Numbered from the stretch's first letter, positions 45,310-57,639 are shown. The stretch: 64,000 nt of DNA from Zymoseptoria tritici IPO323 (GCF_000219625.1 NC_018218.1:372001-436000), one strand, 5' to 3'. Made by a program: numbers and translations. The notes: generated by a model from the sequence alone, not told the origin.

Positions 45310-45680
45310 GGGAGGGTATGGGAAGACCGAATTACATTTCGGTCGCGGGCGAGATGCGGGTTTGTGGGAGACCAGAATAGAACTTGAGTGTCTTAAATCC
45401 TGGAAACTCCATGTCCAGCTGCTCGTCCATCCGTTCGCATGCCGTAGATCTGCTCTCCGGCTGTATCACTTCGCCCAACCCCTAGTGGGCAAATTCCACT
45501 CCATCGGGCTGATACCAGTTCCGGGCGCATCAGATAGTTTCTGGGTAGCAGTATACTGGTCTCATGCTGCTCAGGCGGATTCAATCCCGGTGGACGCTGG
45601 AACGAACCGGAGATCTTCCTCGAGCGAAGAAGCGGCTGAAACTTGGTAGCGACAAATCTCTGCCCTTCACTGCCCTCGGT
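45310..45680. other. Convergent 3' region
   Basis: Between the stop codons of the ZIP transporter and Cgi121; nothing else seen. Confidence 0.5.
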
Positions 45681-46314
45681 TCAAGATCCCTTCAACACCA
45701 TGCTCCCCACAATCCCACCTTCCACTTCCTTCCTCCAGCTCTCCCGCCCACTCGCATCCTTGCCTACAGCCTGCGGAATGCGATAGATCTTCTTGATCCG
45801 CGCGTCGTCTCGAAGTCCAGCCAGTTTCTCGTCTGTGAAGTGCAGAAGGTCGCCTTGAATATTCTCGGATAAGTGGGTGGAAATACTGGAATGCTGATCT
45901 GATGGAGCGACCTTTATCGCTAAGAGGGAGGTTGTTGCTGGTGTGAGGCCGTGGCGGCGGAAGGATTCGGCGATCTGAGGTTCGATCAGTATCCAAGCAC
46001 CGACACTCTATTGCATCCTTGCGAACGTTGACCAAGATACATACATTATTATTCCCCGACAAAGCAAAGACGATTTCTGAATGCACGTTTCTCGTTTTCA
46101 ACCTCCCCGCTCGCTGGTCATTGATTGCCCGCCACGCAGCAGAGAGGAGGTGAGTTCGCGAGATTATGACTGAAGCGTCGAGGAAGGCGTATTCGAAAGA
46201 GGTGTTGCCTTGGAGGAGTTGTGTATGGAGAAATTCGGCATTTTGGAGGTTGGTGTACAGGGCGATGTGGAGGGTGTGTGAGTCTGGTAAGTGAGGGAGG
46301 AGGAGTTGTTCCAT
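45681..46314 (-). CDS. CGI121: KEOPS/EKC complex subunit Cgi121, one intron
   Basis: Exons complement(46045..46314, 45681..45974); the 70-nt intron (GTATGT...CCTCAG) is in phase 0, giving 187 residues, the usual size. Cgi121 belongs to the KEOPS complex that makes t6A37 on ANN-decoding tRNAs and supports telomere maintenance; it binds Bud32 and the tRNA 3' end. Recognisable parts are the N-terminal LYTNLQNAEFLHTQLLQG, the helix FEYAFLDASVIIS, and the strongly conserved GRLKTRNVHSEIVFALSGNNN directly before the intron, followed after splicing by IAESFRRHGLTPATTSLLA. Reading on without splicing gives a longer but unrelated arginine-rich tail, so the intron is required. The gene is divergent from the Zn2Cys6 regulator. 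Confidence 0.92.
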
Positions 46315-46804
46315 TGTGAGGTTGTCCCTTCGGGCTTGTGTGAATGTGAGGATTGTGAAGATGTCGTGGAGAGTGGACGATGCGACGCCAATCAGAGGGT
46401 AGAATAGTCATTGACGGACGCTCCCGTGGGGCTGGACCACTTCCTTTCGACTAGAGGTAGATTGGATCAAGACTTTGGTTCGTTGGAAGTGGGCAGAGTT
46501 GCGGAGAAGAAGAAGCAAAGAGGCGCGGATCATAGCAATAAGGTAGAACTACCGTACCGAGAGAGTTGACCCTGATGGAATACCCGATGTGTCGATGTCG
46601 CTGTCTATGCATTCCTTCCCTCCCACCCACAACGTTGATCCTTCCCCCTCGTATACACACGCGGACCGCTCCCCCGGCCCTGTCACAGCATTGACCATTT
46701 CCCTCGCTTCCGTCGGGCCAGAAACACGCATCTCTCCACGGCATCCTCCGTGCGTGAGAGCCTCATCTTTCCCACGATAAGCGGCGAACACCGAGCCACG
46801 GAAC
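46315..46804. promoter_or_regulatory. Divergent promoter between CGI121 and the Zn2Cys6 gene
   Basis: 490 bp without a gene; pyrimidine-rich near 46615-46680 (CATTCCTTCCCTCCCACCC). No specific operator identified. Confidence 0.4.
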
Positions 46805-49740
46805 ATGCCATCTTCGAACAAGCGCCCTGGTGGCAGCGACGATGGTGATGACCGGGGAGAGTCGCCGCACAAGGTCGCCCGACTGGCCCTGGATCAGCAC
46901 CAACAACATCAGCAGCAGCAGCATCACGACTACACACAACAGTACCACGGACAACTACAGCACGATGGCGGGAATGGAGGAGACTACAACAACCACAGCA
47001 ATGGCGCGAATGGCACATCGTCCTCGGGAGGGAAGAAGAAGGGTGGTGGAGGTGGTTCGACGCGAACAGGGCAAGCTTGCGACCGGTGCAAGGTGAGATT
47101 CGCGCATGCTGTCGCATTGTCTTCTCGACATGCGCCGGACGACTTCACTGACGGTATGACACCTCACAGATACGTAAGATAAGATGCGATGCACGCCCCG
47201 GCGGCTGCTCACCCTGTCTGCAAAACAACAGCGAATGCAAAACGACCGATCGCATCACCGGCCGAGCGACCTCCCGCGGCCATACCGAGGTCATCGAGAA
47301 TGAGAATGCCTCGCTGAAGATGTACCTCCTCGAGCTGCAGCAGCAACTGAAAGAGAATGGTGTCGAGCCGAAGCCTCCTCAGGTCATACGCCATGGACAC
47401 ATGCCGACCAATGCCTCAATACCATTTTGGGGCCAGGGTCAGAATGGAGCGTGGAATCCGGACCAGCATGGCGCATATCCTCCTTCTGCGGCTTCTGCTT
47501 CTGCCGCGCCGGAGGAGAGGAGTGCGCAGACGAGCTTGCTGCCGGACTTTCGCGCGGGATGTATTGGGGATAACTACCTTGGGGTGCAGAGTGGGAACAA
47601 CTGGCTGAGTCCGATTGAAGGGACATCTCTCGCGCTGTTTGGCACGAAGATTGACCTCGCCGAGTTCATGCCTTCTGAGCACGACCCGTTAACTTCCGCC
47701 ATGTCATATCGGACGTTCCTCAGCCACGCATTCGGTCGAGCACAACCCTTCGTACCGACGATGCCACCCTACGAGCAGTGCAAGGTGTACGCGGAATGGT
47801 TCTTTCGCTCTGTCACGCCTTTCACGCCAGTTCTCCACAAGCCTCACTTCATGGATCTTCTGGATCGCATCCATCACCAAAACTACCAGCCAACTCACGC
47901 CGAGACTGTCATGGTCCACATGGTCCTTGCCATCATCAACTTCCAATTCTCCTCCCGAAACTCTAACGAGCAGGCTCGTCACGACGCCATGAGCCATTAC
48001 CAGTATGCGCTCAAGTTCATTCCAGATCTAATCACCGGACACAAGCTAGAGGATATCCAAGCACTAACACTCATCTGCTCTCAACTGCGAAACCAGCCAC
48101 GTCCGGGTGCAGCATGGATGTTCACGAATATGGTAATGGGTGTGGCTTTGGAGTCTGGACTGCACCGATCGGCGAAAGCATGGCAAACTTCCCCATCCCA
48201 GCGTGATGCACACCATTTGGAGATGCGAAAACGCACATTCTGGACCCTGCTCATCCTCCATGTCCACATTAGTGGTAAGCTGGGGCGTCCAATGCCATTT
48301 CGCATGGAAGACTTCGATATCGAGATACCGGATGCGGTAGACGATACGGTACGAACTGAGAATGGCACGGAGAATAAGATCTGCTCGTTCCGGGCTGGCA
48401 TCGAGGGCTTCAAGCTGGTTAGGATCATCATTCAAATCTACTCGTCCATCTACTCGGTCAAGTCCACTGGTCAATACGACGCCAACCTGCGACATCTCGA
48501 TAAAGAGCTGGCAGAATGGGAAGCCCAGGTGCCTGTGGAATTTTCCATGTCGCAAGCCAAAGACGAAGACCGCGTTTGTGCATTGTACCTCGATATGGGA
48601 ATGGCAGAGGCGAAATTGCTCCTTCATCACCCCTCTCTCTGTCGATCGATGTCGGAGCAGACGATGCAGTCCAATCTTGACAGCTGTCTGACTTGGTCGT
48701 CTCGCCTTTTGGCCAGCGCTACACAACTCAAGGATCGGAAGTCTCTGGATACTACGTGGTACTCCTCCGTCAACTTCCTCGCGGCCATCTTCACCACACT
48801 TTTTGCTTATACCGAGCGAAGAGACACGATCACCAGTTCAGATCTCACACGGCTGCGTCAAGACATGGACCAATGGCTCGCCGTCTTTGCTGAAGTGGGC
48901 GCACTTCTCGGAGCACTCCCTCAACTCCAAGTCGCCGTCAGATCAATCATCGAGATATCGCTCGGAAACCTCTCCCGCGTCATCGCGGCGAAAACTGCCT
49001 CCGCAGCTGTTGCTTCCACCACCGAGTCCCCCTCAGAGCCACAGCCTCAACAGCACACTCACCAGCCCGCTCAAGCATATGACAATGCCTCCTACTCTAA
49101 CAACACCAGCAGCAACACCAACGGCTACTCCCAACCACCATCTCAATCAAATCCCGACCTCGCCGACTCTGCCTACTCATCCTACCCGCCCACCTTCCAT
49201 TATCCGTCCTTCGACGGCACATACCCTCAACACCAACAGCAACAGCAAGACGTCAAACCCAATCCCGCCTCACTCGAAGCACAACTCAATGCCCACAACA
49301 ACGGATCTCAACCACCTCAACCTTCAAACGGCAACGCCGGTTTCATGGCCGCGTATACGGACGCCTTATCCACCAATAACTTCATGGCAAATGGCGGAAC
49401 AGAAGGCTATGGCCACTCCCATCCTGCGGCATGGCGGCATTTCGCAGATCACATGATGATGAGCGTCGTCGGGAACGACATGTTACACGCGAATGGGACT
49501 TCCGCACCGAACTCGGCCAGCACGACCGCCGCCACAAACGGGCTGCCGACCGGAGGTCAACAGGGCAATGGGTATATGAACGACACCAGCGGATTGATGA
49601 GTCTGTCGAGTGGCGTGAATGGTGGCGGTGTGGTCAAAGTTCCGGATCACATCAGTAGTATGGAGATGGCTCAGGCGGCGTTGTCGGGGCATGGAGGACA
49701 GGTTTGGCCGTTGATGAATTATTCGGGGGGGATCGAGTGA
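46805..49740 (+). CDS. Zn2Cys6 binuclear cluster transcription factor, one intron
   Basis: Exons 46805-47092 and 47170-49740; the 77-nt intron (GTGAGA...CACAG) splits the zinc cluster after CDRCK in phase 0, giving 952 residues. The cluster is perfect, C-x2-C-x6-C-x6-C-x2-C-x6-C (ACDRCKIRKIRCD, GGCSPCLQNNSEC, residues about 91-120). A dimerising coiled coil follows (ENENASLKMYLLELQQQLKE). The N-terminus is Gln/His/Gly-rich. The middle contains the fungal-specific regulatory domain (starting near PYEQCKVYAEWFFRSVTPFT with VLHKPHF), and the C-terminal 250 residues are a Gln/Asn/Ser-rich disordered tail likely to act in activation. It is a nuclear DNA-binding regulator; targets are unknown, and no neighbouring cluster points to a pathway. 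CAG-rich stretches make alleles of different length likely. Confidence 0.92.
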
Positions 49741-50866
49741 GCATTATATCGACGTGGCTGTCGAGGGGATGGGCAAGGGGAGTTTTCTGGCGTTGAAAGT
49801 GTTTCTGGTATACCTCGGTGCGATGCATAGATGCAGATGGGCGTTTTTTTCGGGTGTATATACGTACGTATTTTGAGCGGAATGAGAGGAAGTTTTTGAG
49901 GGGTGTCTGCGCCGATGTTTGGAGGTGACACTGTGATGAGATGGTGACCCTGGAATCGGACCACGGAGGATTTTGGACGACCGGCGACCGGCTACATTGT
50001 GGTTGGATCTTTCCTCCTTTTAGAGCGTGAGCACACGTGAGATGCACGCAAGTGCTGCCAACTGCCATCCTACAATGCCAAGGTGAATCAACGTGGTCCA
50101 CTTCACGGATGGCAGCAATGGCTACATCGGAAGCGAAAAACAACTCTCGACTTTGGCGTGCTCACTGGCTTGACTGTGCGGGTATCTGCCGAATTCCTTG
50201 AGATTGGATGCCTACCAGACACGAGACGCACGCGACTGCTGCCAACTAATTGCCAACGTACATGCACCCCGCAAACTTTCCTTTCTTCTCACGGCTTTGA
50301 GAGCCGGCTACTTCTGGACATTTCCCCTCCTCTTTGCTTTTGCCGGATTCAGGAACAGTGGCATTGGAGAGGGGCTGATGTGGGAGCTATAGCTCTTTTT
50401 CTTGGGGATGGGATCAAGTTCGAGTGAGAGTTTGGTGGGAGGAATGCCGTGGCTGGCATTGGTTTTGCTTGGTTTTGGTATGTGAGTCGGACGAGCGGGT
50501 TGAGTGTTGAGAATGATGGCAATCGCAAAATGGTCGTAGTAGTCGGCGGTCAAGCATGCAAGAGATGCGCTGGTCAGATCATTCTGACTCGGAGGTCGAT
50601 TGCGTCAAGCAGCTCGAAGCCGACAGACTCAGGTGCGAGAGAAGGATGGGATTGAGCTTCGGCCGTGCGGTCGACTTGAGAGGGGAAGTCAGTCAAGTTG
50701 TACCGTACATGCACACGAGTATGATGCGGGAGGCTTGTCGGGCAATACAAAATAAGTGTCGAGTGCTCTTCCTCTTGCGATCTCCGTCGTCTGCTCTGCT
50801 ACTTTGCTTCCCGCGATCCTCTGTCGTCCACACGAAGCTCTCCGCCCGCCACAACACCACGCAACA
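49741..50866. other. Intergenic
   Basis: 3' region of the Zn2Cys6 gene and promoter of the GlcG-like gene. Short frames only. Confidence 0.4.
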
Positions 50867-51459
50867 ATGAAGCTCTCTCTTTTCGGCCCACTTGCCTACC
50901 TTCTCGCGCTCGCCTCTGCACAAGTCAACCGCACCCTTACCAATGGCTGGGGCTCCACACCCTCGGACAGACACTACATCAACGAAACCCAAGCCCAAGC
51001 CGTCATAACCGCCGCCATCGCCAAGTCCTACGAGATCGGGTACCATCCCCCTCTATCCCACCTCCCACCCTCCCACTAACCCTCCTCGCCAGCGTCCCAA
51101 ACAACATCGCCGTCGCCGACCCCTCGTCGCAACTCGTCGCCTTCCTCCGCATGGACAACGCCTTTCTCGCTTCCGCCGACATTTCCATCAAAAAGGCCAA
51201 GACCGTGACCCTCTTCAATGGACTCTTCCCTTCCTCTGGGATCTACAACCGCTCGCAGCCAGGTGGAGATTTATGGTCGATTGTGGAGACGAATGGAGGG
51301 CTGATTGCTTTCGGGGGTGGGGTTCCGATTTTTGATCATCAGGGGTATTGGATTGGGGCGGTGGGGGTTAGTGGTGGGAGTGTGGAGCAGGATGTTATGG
51401 TTGCTACGGCGGGAGCGGAGGCGGTGGGGACGACTGGTGTTGAGATGGGAAGTTCGTAG
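50867..51459 (+). CDS. Secreted GlcG/HbpS-like protein, one intron
   Basis: Exons 50867-51039 and 51093-51459; the 53-nt intron (GTACCA...CGCCAG, branch CACTAAC) is in phase 2, giving 179 residues. A signal peptide (MKLSLFGPLAYLLALASA) is followed by two Asn-glycosylation sites (NRT, NET) and the GlcG/HbpS (DUF336, PF03928) fold: INETQAQAVITAAIAKSYEI, then VADPSSQLVAFLRMDNAFLA, the helix SADISIKKAKTVTLF, and the C-terminal glycine-rich strand pair GGLIAFGGGVPIF and GYWIGAVGVSGGS. Bacterial relatives bind haem or act in glycolate use; fungal secreted members are of unknown function. Length is normal. The donor is less usual, but without splicing the frame stops within 30 nt. Confidence 0.85.
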
Positions 51460-52316
51460 GAGGAGGGTTGAGGGTCATGGGGTTGGAAGGGGGGATATGG
51501 AAGGGCATCGGAGTTGTTCCGTCCATTCTCCTGCTCAGACTGCAGACAACAAGCCACTGAGGGCCGAGTCGTGCGGTGCATTTCGAGCGAGACCACGGAG
51601 GTAGGGGGTCGGAGTGGACTGGTGGGTGTTGACTGAGAGCATGGTCTGCAAGGGAAGGGACTCGAATTGAATTGTTGCACAGCATGATAACATACATTAG
51701 TCTCCCAACACCTAGCGCCGGCACCGCCTCAGAAAACGCCAGCTCGGTTCTGAATGAGGAAAGCGTTCTTCATGCTGTACGATCGTGCGCTGAACTCCTG
51801 CCAAGTATGAAAACGCCAATGAAACAAAGCAACTTTTCCTTCCGCATGATCGAAACAGAGAACAACATGAAAGAAACAAAGCATAGAACTCCTCTCATCC
51901 GGCGACTGATGCCCACCTCGCAGGTTACGTGTGGTCTCCATCAAATCGTGATGAAGCAGGCCCAAAATTCACGCGTTCCATGCCAAACAATGCGGGCCAT
52001 GCGGCGCCTCTCGCGGAATCATTTTGCAATGTCATGCCCATATTATTCCGCGCGAGGGCTCTTCTTCCAATGCGCTGCGATGTGTTGTCGTGCACCAGGT
52101 CGCTTTCTCCCGCCTGATTGTACCATGACTGGCGACAAAAGGACCTTATTTGCGCAAAGAGGATCCACCGCAAGCCGCAGCACGGTGTTTTCGTACATAA
52201 GTCATTCTTCTCTTCGATTGATTGCTTCGTTTCGTAGACACTGCTCGTGGCGATTAGTTTGGCTGCTCGAGCTCGGCATCTGACGTCTTCACCGCGGACC
52301 CGGCCACCGTGTCACT
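51460..52316. other. Intergenic
   Basis: Convergent 3' regions of the GlcG-like gene and the minus-strand gene ending at 52317. No gene recognised; a 203-codon plus frame (51672-52283) has no domain and no compositional support. Confidence 0.4.
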
Positions 52317-53414
52317 CTACTCTTCAATGCTGGCAGACAGTTCCTTCTTCTTTTCACGGAGAGCCAGGTCCTCGCACTGCGTCTCCGTCTTGAGAGCGTC
52401 GGTTGGGATGCTCATCTCTGCGGTCTTGCCCACAGACAGGATTAAGCTACCATCCGCGCCCCTTGCGAAACCCAGATCTTCAGCTTGAATGCCGTAATCC
52501 TCGTAGCCGTACTCCTCGTAGTCGTGCTCCTCGTAGTCGTACTCCTCGTAGTCAACTCCAGAAGTCACGCTCTGGGCCTTGTCCCAGAAGTGCTGGAAGT
52601 GCGCTGGCAACATTCGAGTGCCCGTGTTCTGGATCATCTCGCCGTAGGAAAACGAGCGGCAGGACAGGTTCAGAAAGAAGCGGTCGTTGAGTGTGAGTGG
52701 ACCGTCGGTCTGGAACGCCACACTCGAGTCGTTCTCACCTGCTTGTAGTGCGCTGCCCGTCTTCGCATCGATGATCTTGTGGTATGCGCTCCTCTCGTAC
52801 GCTGACAGATCGTTGAGTTCTTCGACGCTTATTTCCTCGATGATGTTGCCCCACCACCGATCTTGCTGTGTGCGATGTACGACAATTCGATGCAGCTTCA
52901 TCATGTAGTTTCCCATCGGAGTCTGGATCCATTCGTGGGTCCACTTCTCAGGCTCAAAGTCGCCGCAGGGCTCTGGAGTGTAGAGATAGACGATGAAGCT
53001 TGGCTGCAGGCTGCGGCGATTCTTGCTTTCATCGTCGGACCACTCGCAAGCCAGATATGCTTCGCGACGTTTCTCCCTCTCGGCTTTGAGAATTGCTTGG
53101 TAGACTGACTGCGCTTCGTTGTAATTCATCTTGGGCAGGTTTTGCATCAGGTTCTGGATGGCGAGAGCAGTCTCCTTGTCGGAAAAGTACCGCCTGCTGA
53201 TATCTTTGGCAATCGAGATGATGCCCTCGGTAGAAGCGTTGGCCGATGCGTTCTGGGCGGAAGAGCTTTGTTTCGCCTTTCCAGGAGCACCAGACTTGTC
53301 GACGTTCATGCCGTTTTCTCCTTCGACGGGGGTCTCGCTCTTGGCCAGCATGTCCTTTGGTTCTTCGGGACTCATGTTGCGCACGTTGGATTGTTCAGAC
53401 AACAGCTCCGCCAT
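52317..53414 (-). CDS. Hypothetical protein with YEE repeat, paralogue of 54218-55333
   Basis: 365 residues, no intron, complete with ATG and stop. The N-terminal 120 residues are Ser/Ala/Lys-rich then helical (MNYNEAQSVYQAILKAEREK). A folded domain of about 150 residues follows (SFIVYLYTPEPCGD, MMKLHRIVVHRTQQDRWWGN, LNDRFFLNLSCRSFSYGEMI, QNTGTRMLPAHFQHFWDKAQ). An acidic tyrosine-rich tandem repeat (YEEYDYEEHDYEEYGYEDYG) and a charged tail close it. The folded domain aligns with the protein encoded at 54218-55333, so the two form a small local family. The layout (a strand-rich domain ending in a SxxNLxxxxTY...GTR-like block) recalls the fungal DUF6590 domain, but I am not certain. No signal peptide or catalytic motif. 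Confidence 0.8.
   Translation of the reverse strand: MAELLSEQSNVRNMSPEEPKDMLAKSETPVEGENGMNVDKSGAPGKAKQSSSAQNASANASTEGIISIAKDISRRYFSDKETALAIQNLMQNLPKMNYNEAQSVYQAILKAEREKRREAYLACEWSDDESKNRRSLQPSFIVYLYTPEPCGDFEPEKWTHEWIQTPMGNYMMKLHRIVVHRTQQDRWWGNIIEEISVEELNDLSAYERSAYHKIIDAKTGSALQAGENDSSVAFQTDGPLTLNDRFFLNLSCRSFSYGEMIQNTGTRMLPAHFQHFWDKAQSVTSGVDYEEYDYEEHDYEEYGYEDYGIQAEDLGFARGADGSLILSVGKTAEMSIPTDALKTETQCEDLALREKKKELSASIEE
52500..52554. repeat. 15-bp coding minisatellite
   Basis: Nearly four units of CTCCTCGTAGTCGTR encode the repeated Tyr-Glu-Glu-Tyr/His-Asp block on the minus strand. It stays in frame, so length changes would be tolerated. Confidence 0.85.
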
Positions 53415-54217
53415 CTTAAGCGCGTGGCACTTGGAGCGGCTGATGGTGAAGAGGAGGGTGCGTTCTGTGCTGCGGTGCCTAGTTCAGCGGCGCCTATGTG
53501 CGCGAGGAATATATGCTCCGGAGTTGCGCGACAACGAGAATGAGGAGTGCAAGATGAATTGTATGTTTTACATGGAAGAATGTTGCTTCACGAGTGTTTG
53601 TGATTTGTACCCGCAGCGGACCGTTCCCGTTCTACGGCCCGGCAAGTGAATGCAAATCTGAGAACATTGAAGCTGAGCTGCGGGGTTGGTACATGGATCT
53701 AGCTCAAATGGTGAAACAAACAATTAGGGAACTGTAGCAGCTCGCAGGTATGCTACGAAAATACCATAGAAACAAAGCCATCAAGCAGACGCATCCAGAC
53801 AAAGCCACGCAAGACAAGAGAACCCCCGAGAAAAGAAAGAACATTGCGAGCTTGGTCAGACGGCTTCCAACAGTGCCACTTGGTCCAGACAGAATGTCTC
53901 CAGCTCGGCGGAGTAGAGACCTTCACCCGCCTCATGGTTCGAACTCGTGAACCCGTGGACCGTAGCTCAAAGTCCGCAAGGCTTCTGTTGAAGCGACTTG
54001 GCTTCAAAGTGCTTCCCCACTCTACCATACAACTCGTAATGAAGACAAATCCAAAGTTTTGTGCACACAAGTTCTTCTGCCTCTAGCGTTTGCTAAGGTG
54101 GAGACCATGCTCTGGACTGGTATCGTTGCGCAGATGTCCATCACATTCTTGGGATCAGTGCCGAATGCAAAAAGAGCCTTTGAAACAGTCGCGTCGTAGC
54201 AATCATCGCGTCGAGCA
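53415..54217. other. Intergenic between two paralogues
   Basis: No gene recognised. A 105-codon minus frame (53753-54070) lacks domain support. Confidence 0.4.
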
Positions 54218-55333
54218 TCAAATTCTGTTCGTTTCCGATGCAGCTGCACCTTCTGTCGTGTGAGAAAGTTTTGCTATTGCAGCTGTGGCACCAGTCTTGC
54301 CAGGCAGGGCAACGACCGGCATCTCTGAGCCATTCACACCGTCTTGTGCAGACAAGATGTTATCTCGCGCCCTGCTCGCCTGTGCGGGTGCTCGAGGGTT
54401 GCAGAACTCGTTCGGATCGTCCATGCATTGACGCTTCGAAAGATGATCTTGATCCACTTCCGCACCGACGTCGTGAGCGGAGTCTGCCCGCTTACGGGAT
54501 CGCACAGTGGAAGACAGCCCACCAGTCGTAAGACGTTCGACGTTCACAGCTGGTGACTTCAGCTGAGTATCTGGATCATCGAGATTGGGTAGCGGCTTCT
54601 CCCCTGGCGAGAGTTGAGGGTCCTGTTTGTTTGACGGCTTTGAGATCTGGCCGCGATTGTTTCCCAGCGGAGTTTGATTTGTTGCCGAAAGCTCGGGGCG
54701 CGTTCCCGCGCGCTGCGGTGGGCGTGTCGCGCTGCGTTGAATGCCCTCCAATAATCTGTTGGTACCAACATCATTCCTGTTGGTGTGGACTCCGGTGCTG
54801 TGCATTCTCTCGCTATTGAAACCTGCCTCGTTGATCATTGCAGCCGGTTCCATGTCGCGTGGGAAGGCATCTCTGTTGGATTCGTACCGGACTTGATCGC
54901 GGTACCTCCTGAAGTCCTTCCGAGAGAGGCGCGTTCCAGCGTGCTGAATCGGTTGCTTGTAGGTGAAAGTTTTGTACCCCATGTTCACAAAAGACGTATC
55001 TTTCAATTGGAGTAGGCCACTGGTTTTGAAGACGTGATGAGTTTGGGGTCCTGTTCGGTGCGTGTATTGATCGTCGATGTCGTGATATAGTCCTCTTCCT
55101 TGCTGCGGTAGACCCATCACACCCCGGTCTCCTCTTGTCTCGATGAGATTTCCGTACCACTGGTACTGGCCCAGATGATGGACAATGGCGCGGTATGGTT
55201 TCAATATGAACTCTCCGACGGTCGTTGATACGCGTCGCGGGTCCCAAACAGGTATGCGAGCATCTCCAAGAGGCTCTAGAAGAAAGACATACACAATGTC
55301 GCCTGGTCTGAGGCTTGTGTTCAAAAACACCAA
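54218..55333 (-). pseudogene. 5'-truncated paralogue of the 52317-53414 gene
   Basis: A 371-codon minus frame that has no ATG at its start; the frame meets a TGA only a few codons upstream, and about 45 bp beyond that the RIP-mutated block begins. The preserved part opens within the shared domain (LRPGDIVYVFLLEPLGDAR) and continues PYRAIVHHLGQYQWYGNLIE, TSFVNMGYKTFTYKQPIQ, HAGTRLSRKDFRRYRDQ, matching the order of blocks in the 52317-53414 protein, then a disordered Thr/Arg/Gln-rich tail of about 200 residues. The N-terminal region present in the paralogue is missing. It may be a gene cut by a transposon insertion, or may rely on an upstream exon now lost. The reading frame itself is undamaged, so the loss looks recent. 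Confidence 0.65.
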
Positions 55334-57349
55334 AAACCTCGCTCAGGTTTACTTGAACCCTTGAAGCCTTAGGCACCGTTTTACTTGAAGGCTCGTTATT
55401 ATCACATAACTCGCTCGTTTCAGTTAGTCTATATAGCTTGAGGGCCTTCGCCCTTATAAATCAGTATTATTCTTTTTCCGCTTTTTGATTATCTGGTAGC
55501 TAAGAGCACTTAAGGCGGCTCCTTAGCCGTCTTACCGGCTGGCTCTGCCACTTGAGGGTTAGAGCTGGCCGGATGCTCGATTTATTGCCCATTTAATTAA
55601 ACCAGCTTGAAACGACTCTGGTTTAAGACCTCCTTAGACCTATAGACTATACCGGACTTTCTACTTAGACTATACACCTAACTAGAAGCACCGGGTTTTC
55701 TATAGCTGGGGGTCTTATACATAGCGATTTACTTGGCGGTGCTATGTGTGCTAGATTTCTAACTTCTACTTAAACGTTAACGCAAAACTCGTTTTGCCTT
55801 AAGTTTAAGACTTAAAGTATAGAATTACCGCACTTAAAACTAGTTACCTAAACACTTAAAGCGCGCTATGTTTGAACACGACAATAGCCAGAGCTGCCTG
55901 GCCGCTTAAGGAACTACAAGGAGGAAGTTATAACCCTTTAAGTTACCGGAAGCAACAACAACAGCAACTTAATTCAGTTCGATTAATAACCTATCCTACT
56001 AAGACAAGATGTCCGTTACTAGCTAAGCCGAAGGAACTACAGAGCTTCCTTCCTCCTACGACTTAAACCTAACAGTCGCTAAAGGAGAAAGGCTTAAGGA
56101 AGATAGGCAAGGCTATCTAAGCCTGATTAACGAACTCAATCGTATTAAGGAACGAGGTAGCGATGCAAGGGCGGCACTATCTACTACTGCTCGTCTCTTC
56201 CCTGAAGGAGATCCTTAGACGGATCCCCTAGCTCCACTTAGAGCTAATGTTACCTTCCGAACTCCTACTTAACTAAGCCGACCTACTGTTAATGTAGGCT
56301 TAGGCCCTACTCGTTTTAGCGAGCATATGGCCGCCTTAAGGGAGATAGAGGAACATATTAATCGACTTGAAGCGGACGCTGTCCTACTTTAGGCCGAGAA
56401 CGCCCGCTTGTCCCAGGAGCCTGTTCGAGCAGGATCTGCTAATAGGCCTATCCGGGGACTAAGCGAGCTAGGAGCCGTACGGTTTAAGCTATCCCTATAT
56501 CGAGGAGATAACCCTAGACACGGCTTAAGTAACGATAAGGGACTAAGTCGTCCCTATCGCTACACGTCTGGAACACTAGGCAGGGATACAACTCCCCTTA
56601 ATTCCTTAGATACTTCTATTAAGGCTTCCGTCCGGGCACTAGAACCATACTAGGGAGACACTCGAAACAACGCTGCTAATATCTAGGTCAGGTCTATAGA
56701 GCGTTACTTAAGGTCTTAGATTGCCCTAAGATAGAGGGGTATCCGCCTATCCGAAGCTAACCTTATCGAATTAGTAGGTGGCTAGATGCAGCGTAACGCC
56801 CTTGCTTAATAGGAGGAACAGGAAGAGACTTGTAGGCTTAAAATCATCGAGGGAACCCATACCCTTAACTTAATACTCGGCAACCTCGTCTCCTATTTCT
56901 AAGATTATTATTACTAAAAGAAGCTCTAGAGATAATACCGAGCTCTTAAGCAAACAGGAGGTGTTATTACCTTCTATTACAAAATCCTCTCTGTAGCTCG
57001 CATGCTTAAGCTAAGGCCTAATAACTTCTCTAATGCTACTATCTTCTTTAATAGGCTTAAGCTGTTAATTCGAGCAGAGCTTATTCGACACAAGCTTACC
57101 CCTTAAAAGGCTGGACTACAGGAGATTATAGACCAGGCTTAAGCTATCGACGCAGCCAACTAGGAGGTCGTAGATTCTTAAAGGGGCCTAAGAATAGATG
57201 CCCCTGCCTTTAAGGAAAACCGCAATGCTCTTGCTCGAAAAGCCTTTAAGCTAAGAAAGGTAAACAAGACTACGGTAGAGTATGTTGCCGCTGCCCTTAA
57301 ACATATAGCTACCGACAACAACTCCAAACCTTAAGAGTATTCCTTAAAG

Positions 57350-57391
57350 TGCTATAACTGCGGAGTCGCCGGACATACCTAGTATCGCTGT
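57350..57391 (+). pseudogene. Gag zinc knuckle (CCHC)
   Basis: C-Y-N-C-G-V-A-G-H-T-stop-Y-R-C: the CX2CX4HX4C ligands are intact, but the aromatic or Gln position after the His-Thr pair is TAG. Confidence 0.85.
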
Positions 57392-57639
57392 TAGAAGAAG
57401 CTTAAGCTAGACTTGCAGAAGAAGCAGGACGACTACAACAGACGCAAGGGGGGCTTAAGCAAGCCGACAAAAAAATAGACAGCGACTTAGATGCTAAGGA
57501 TTCTAAGTCGTCTGTTGCGTCGCCCTTATTGCTTAGGACCCCTCCTAATACTTAACTTAACTACCTTAACGCTATAGGACCAAACCTTTTAGTTACCCCT
57601 AGACGCTTAGGTTCAAGTAAGCATTCTGTTAAGGCCAAG

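Noticed and set aside
45575..45605. tRNA-like GATTCAATCCC T-loop motif
   Set aside because: No matching acceptor, D or anticodon stems around it.
45681..45974. Arginine-rich C-terminus of an unspliced 215-aa reading of the Cgi121 gene
   Set aside because: Splicing a good 70-nt intron restores the conserved Cgi121 C-terminal half; the unspliced tail is an artefact.
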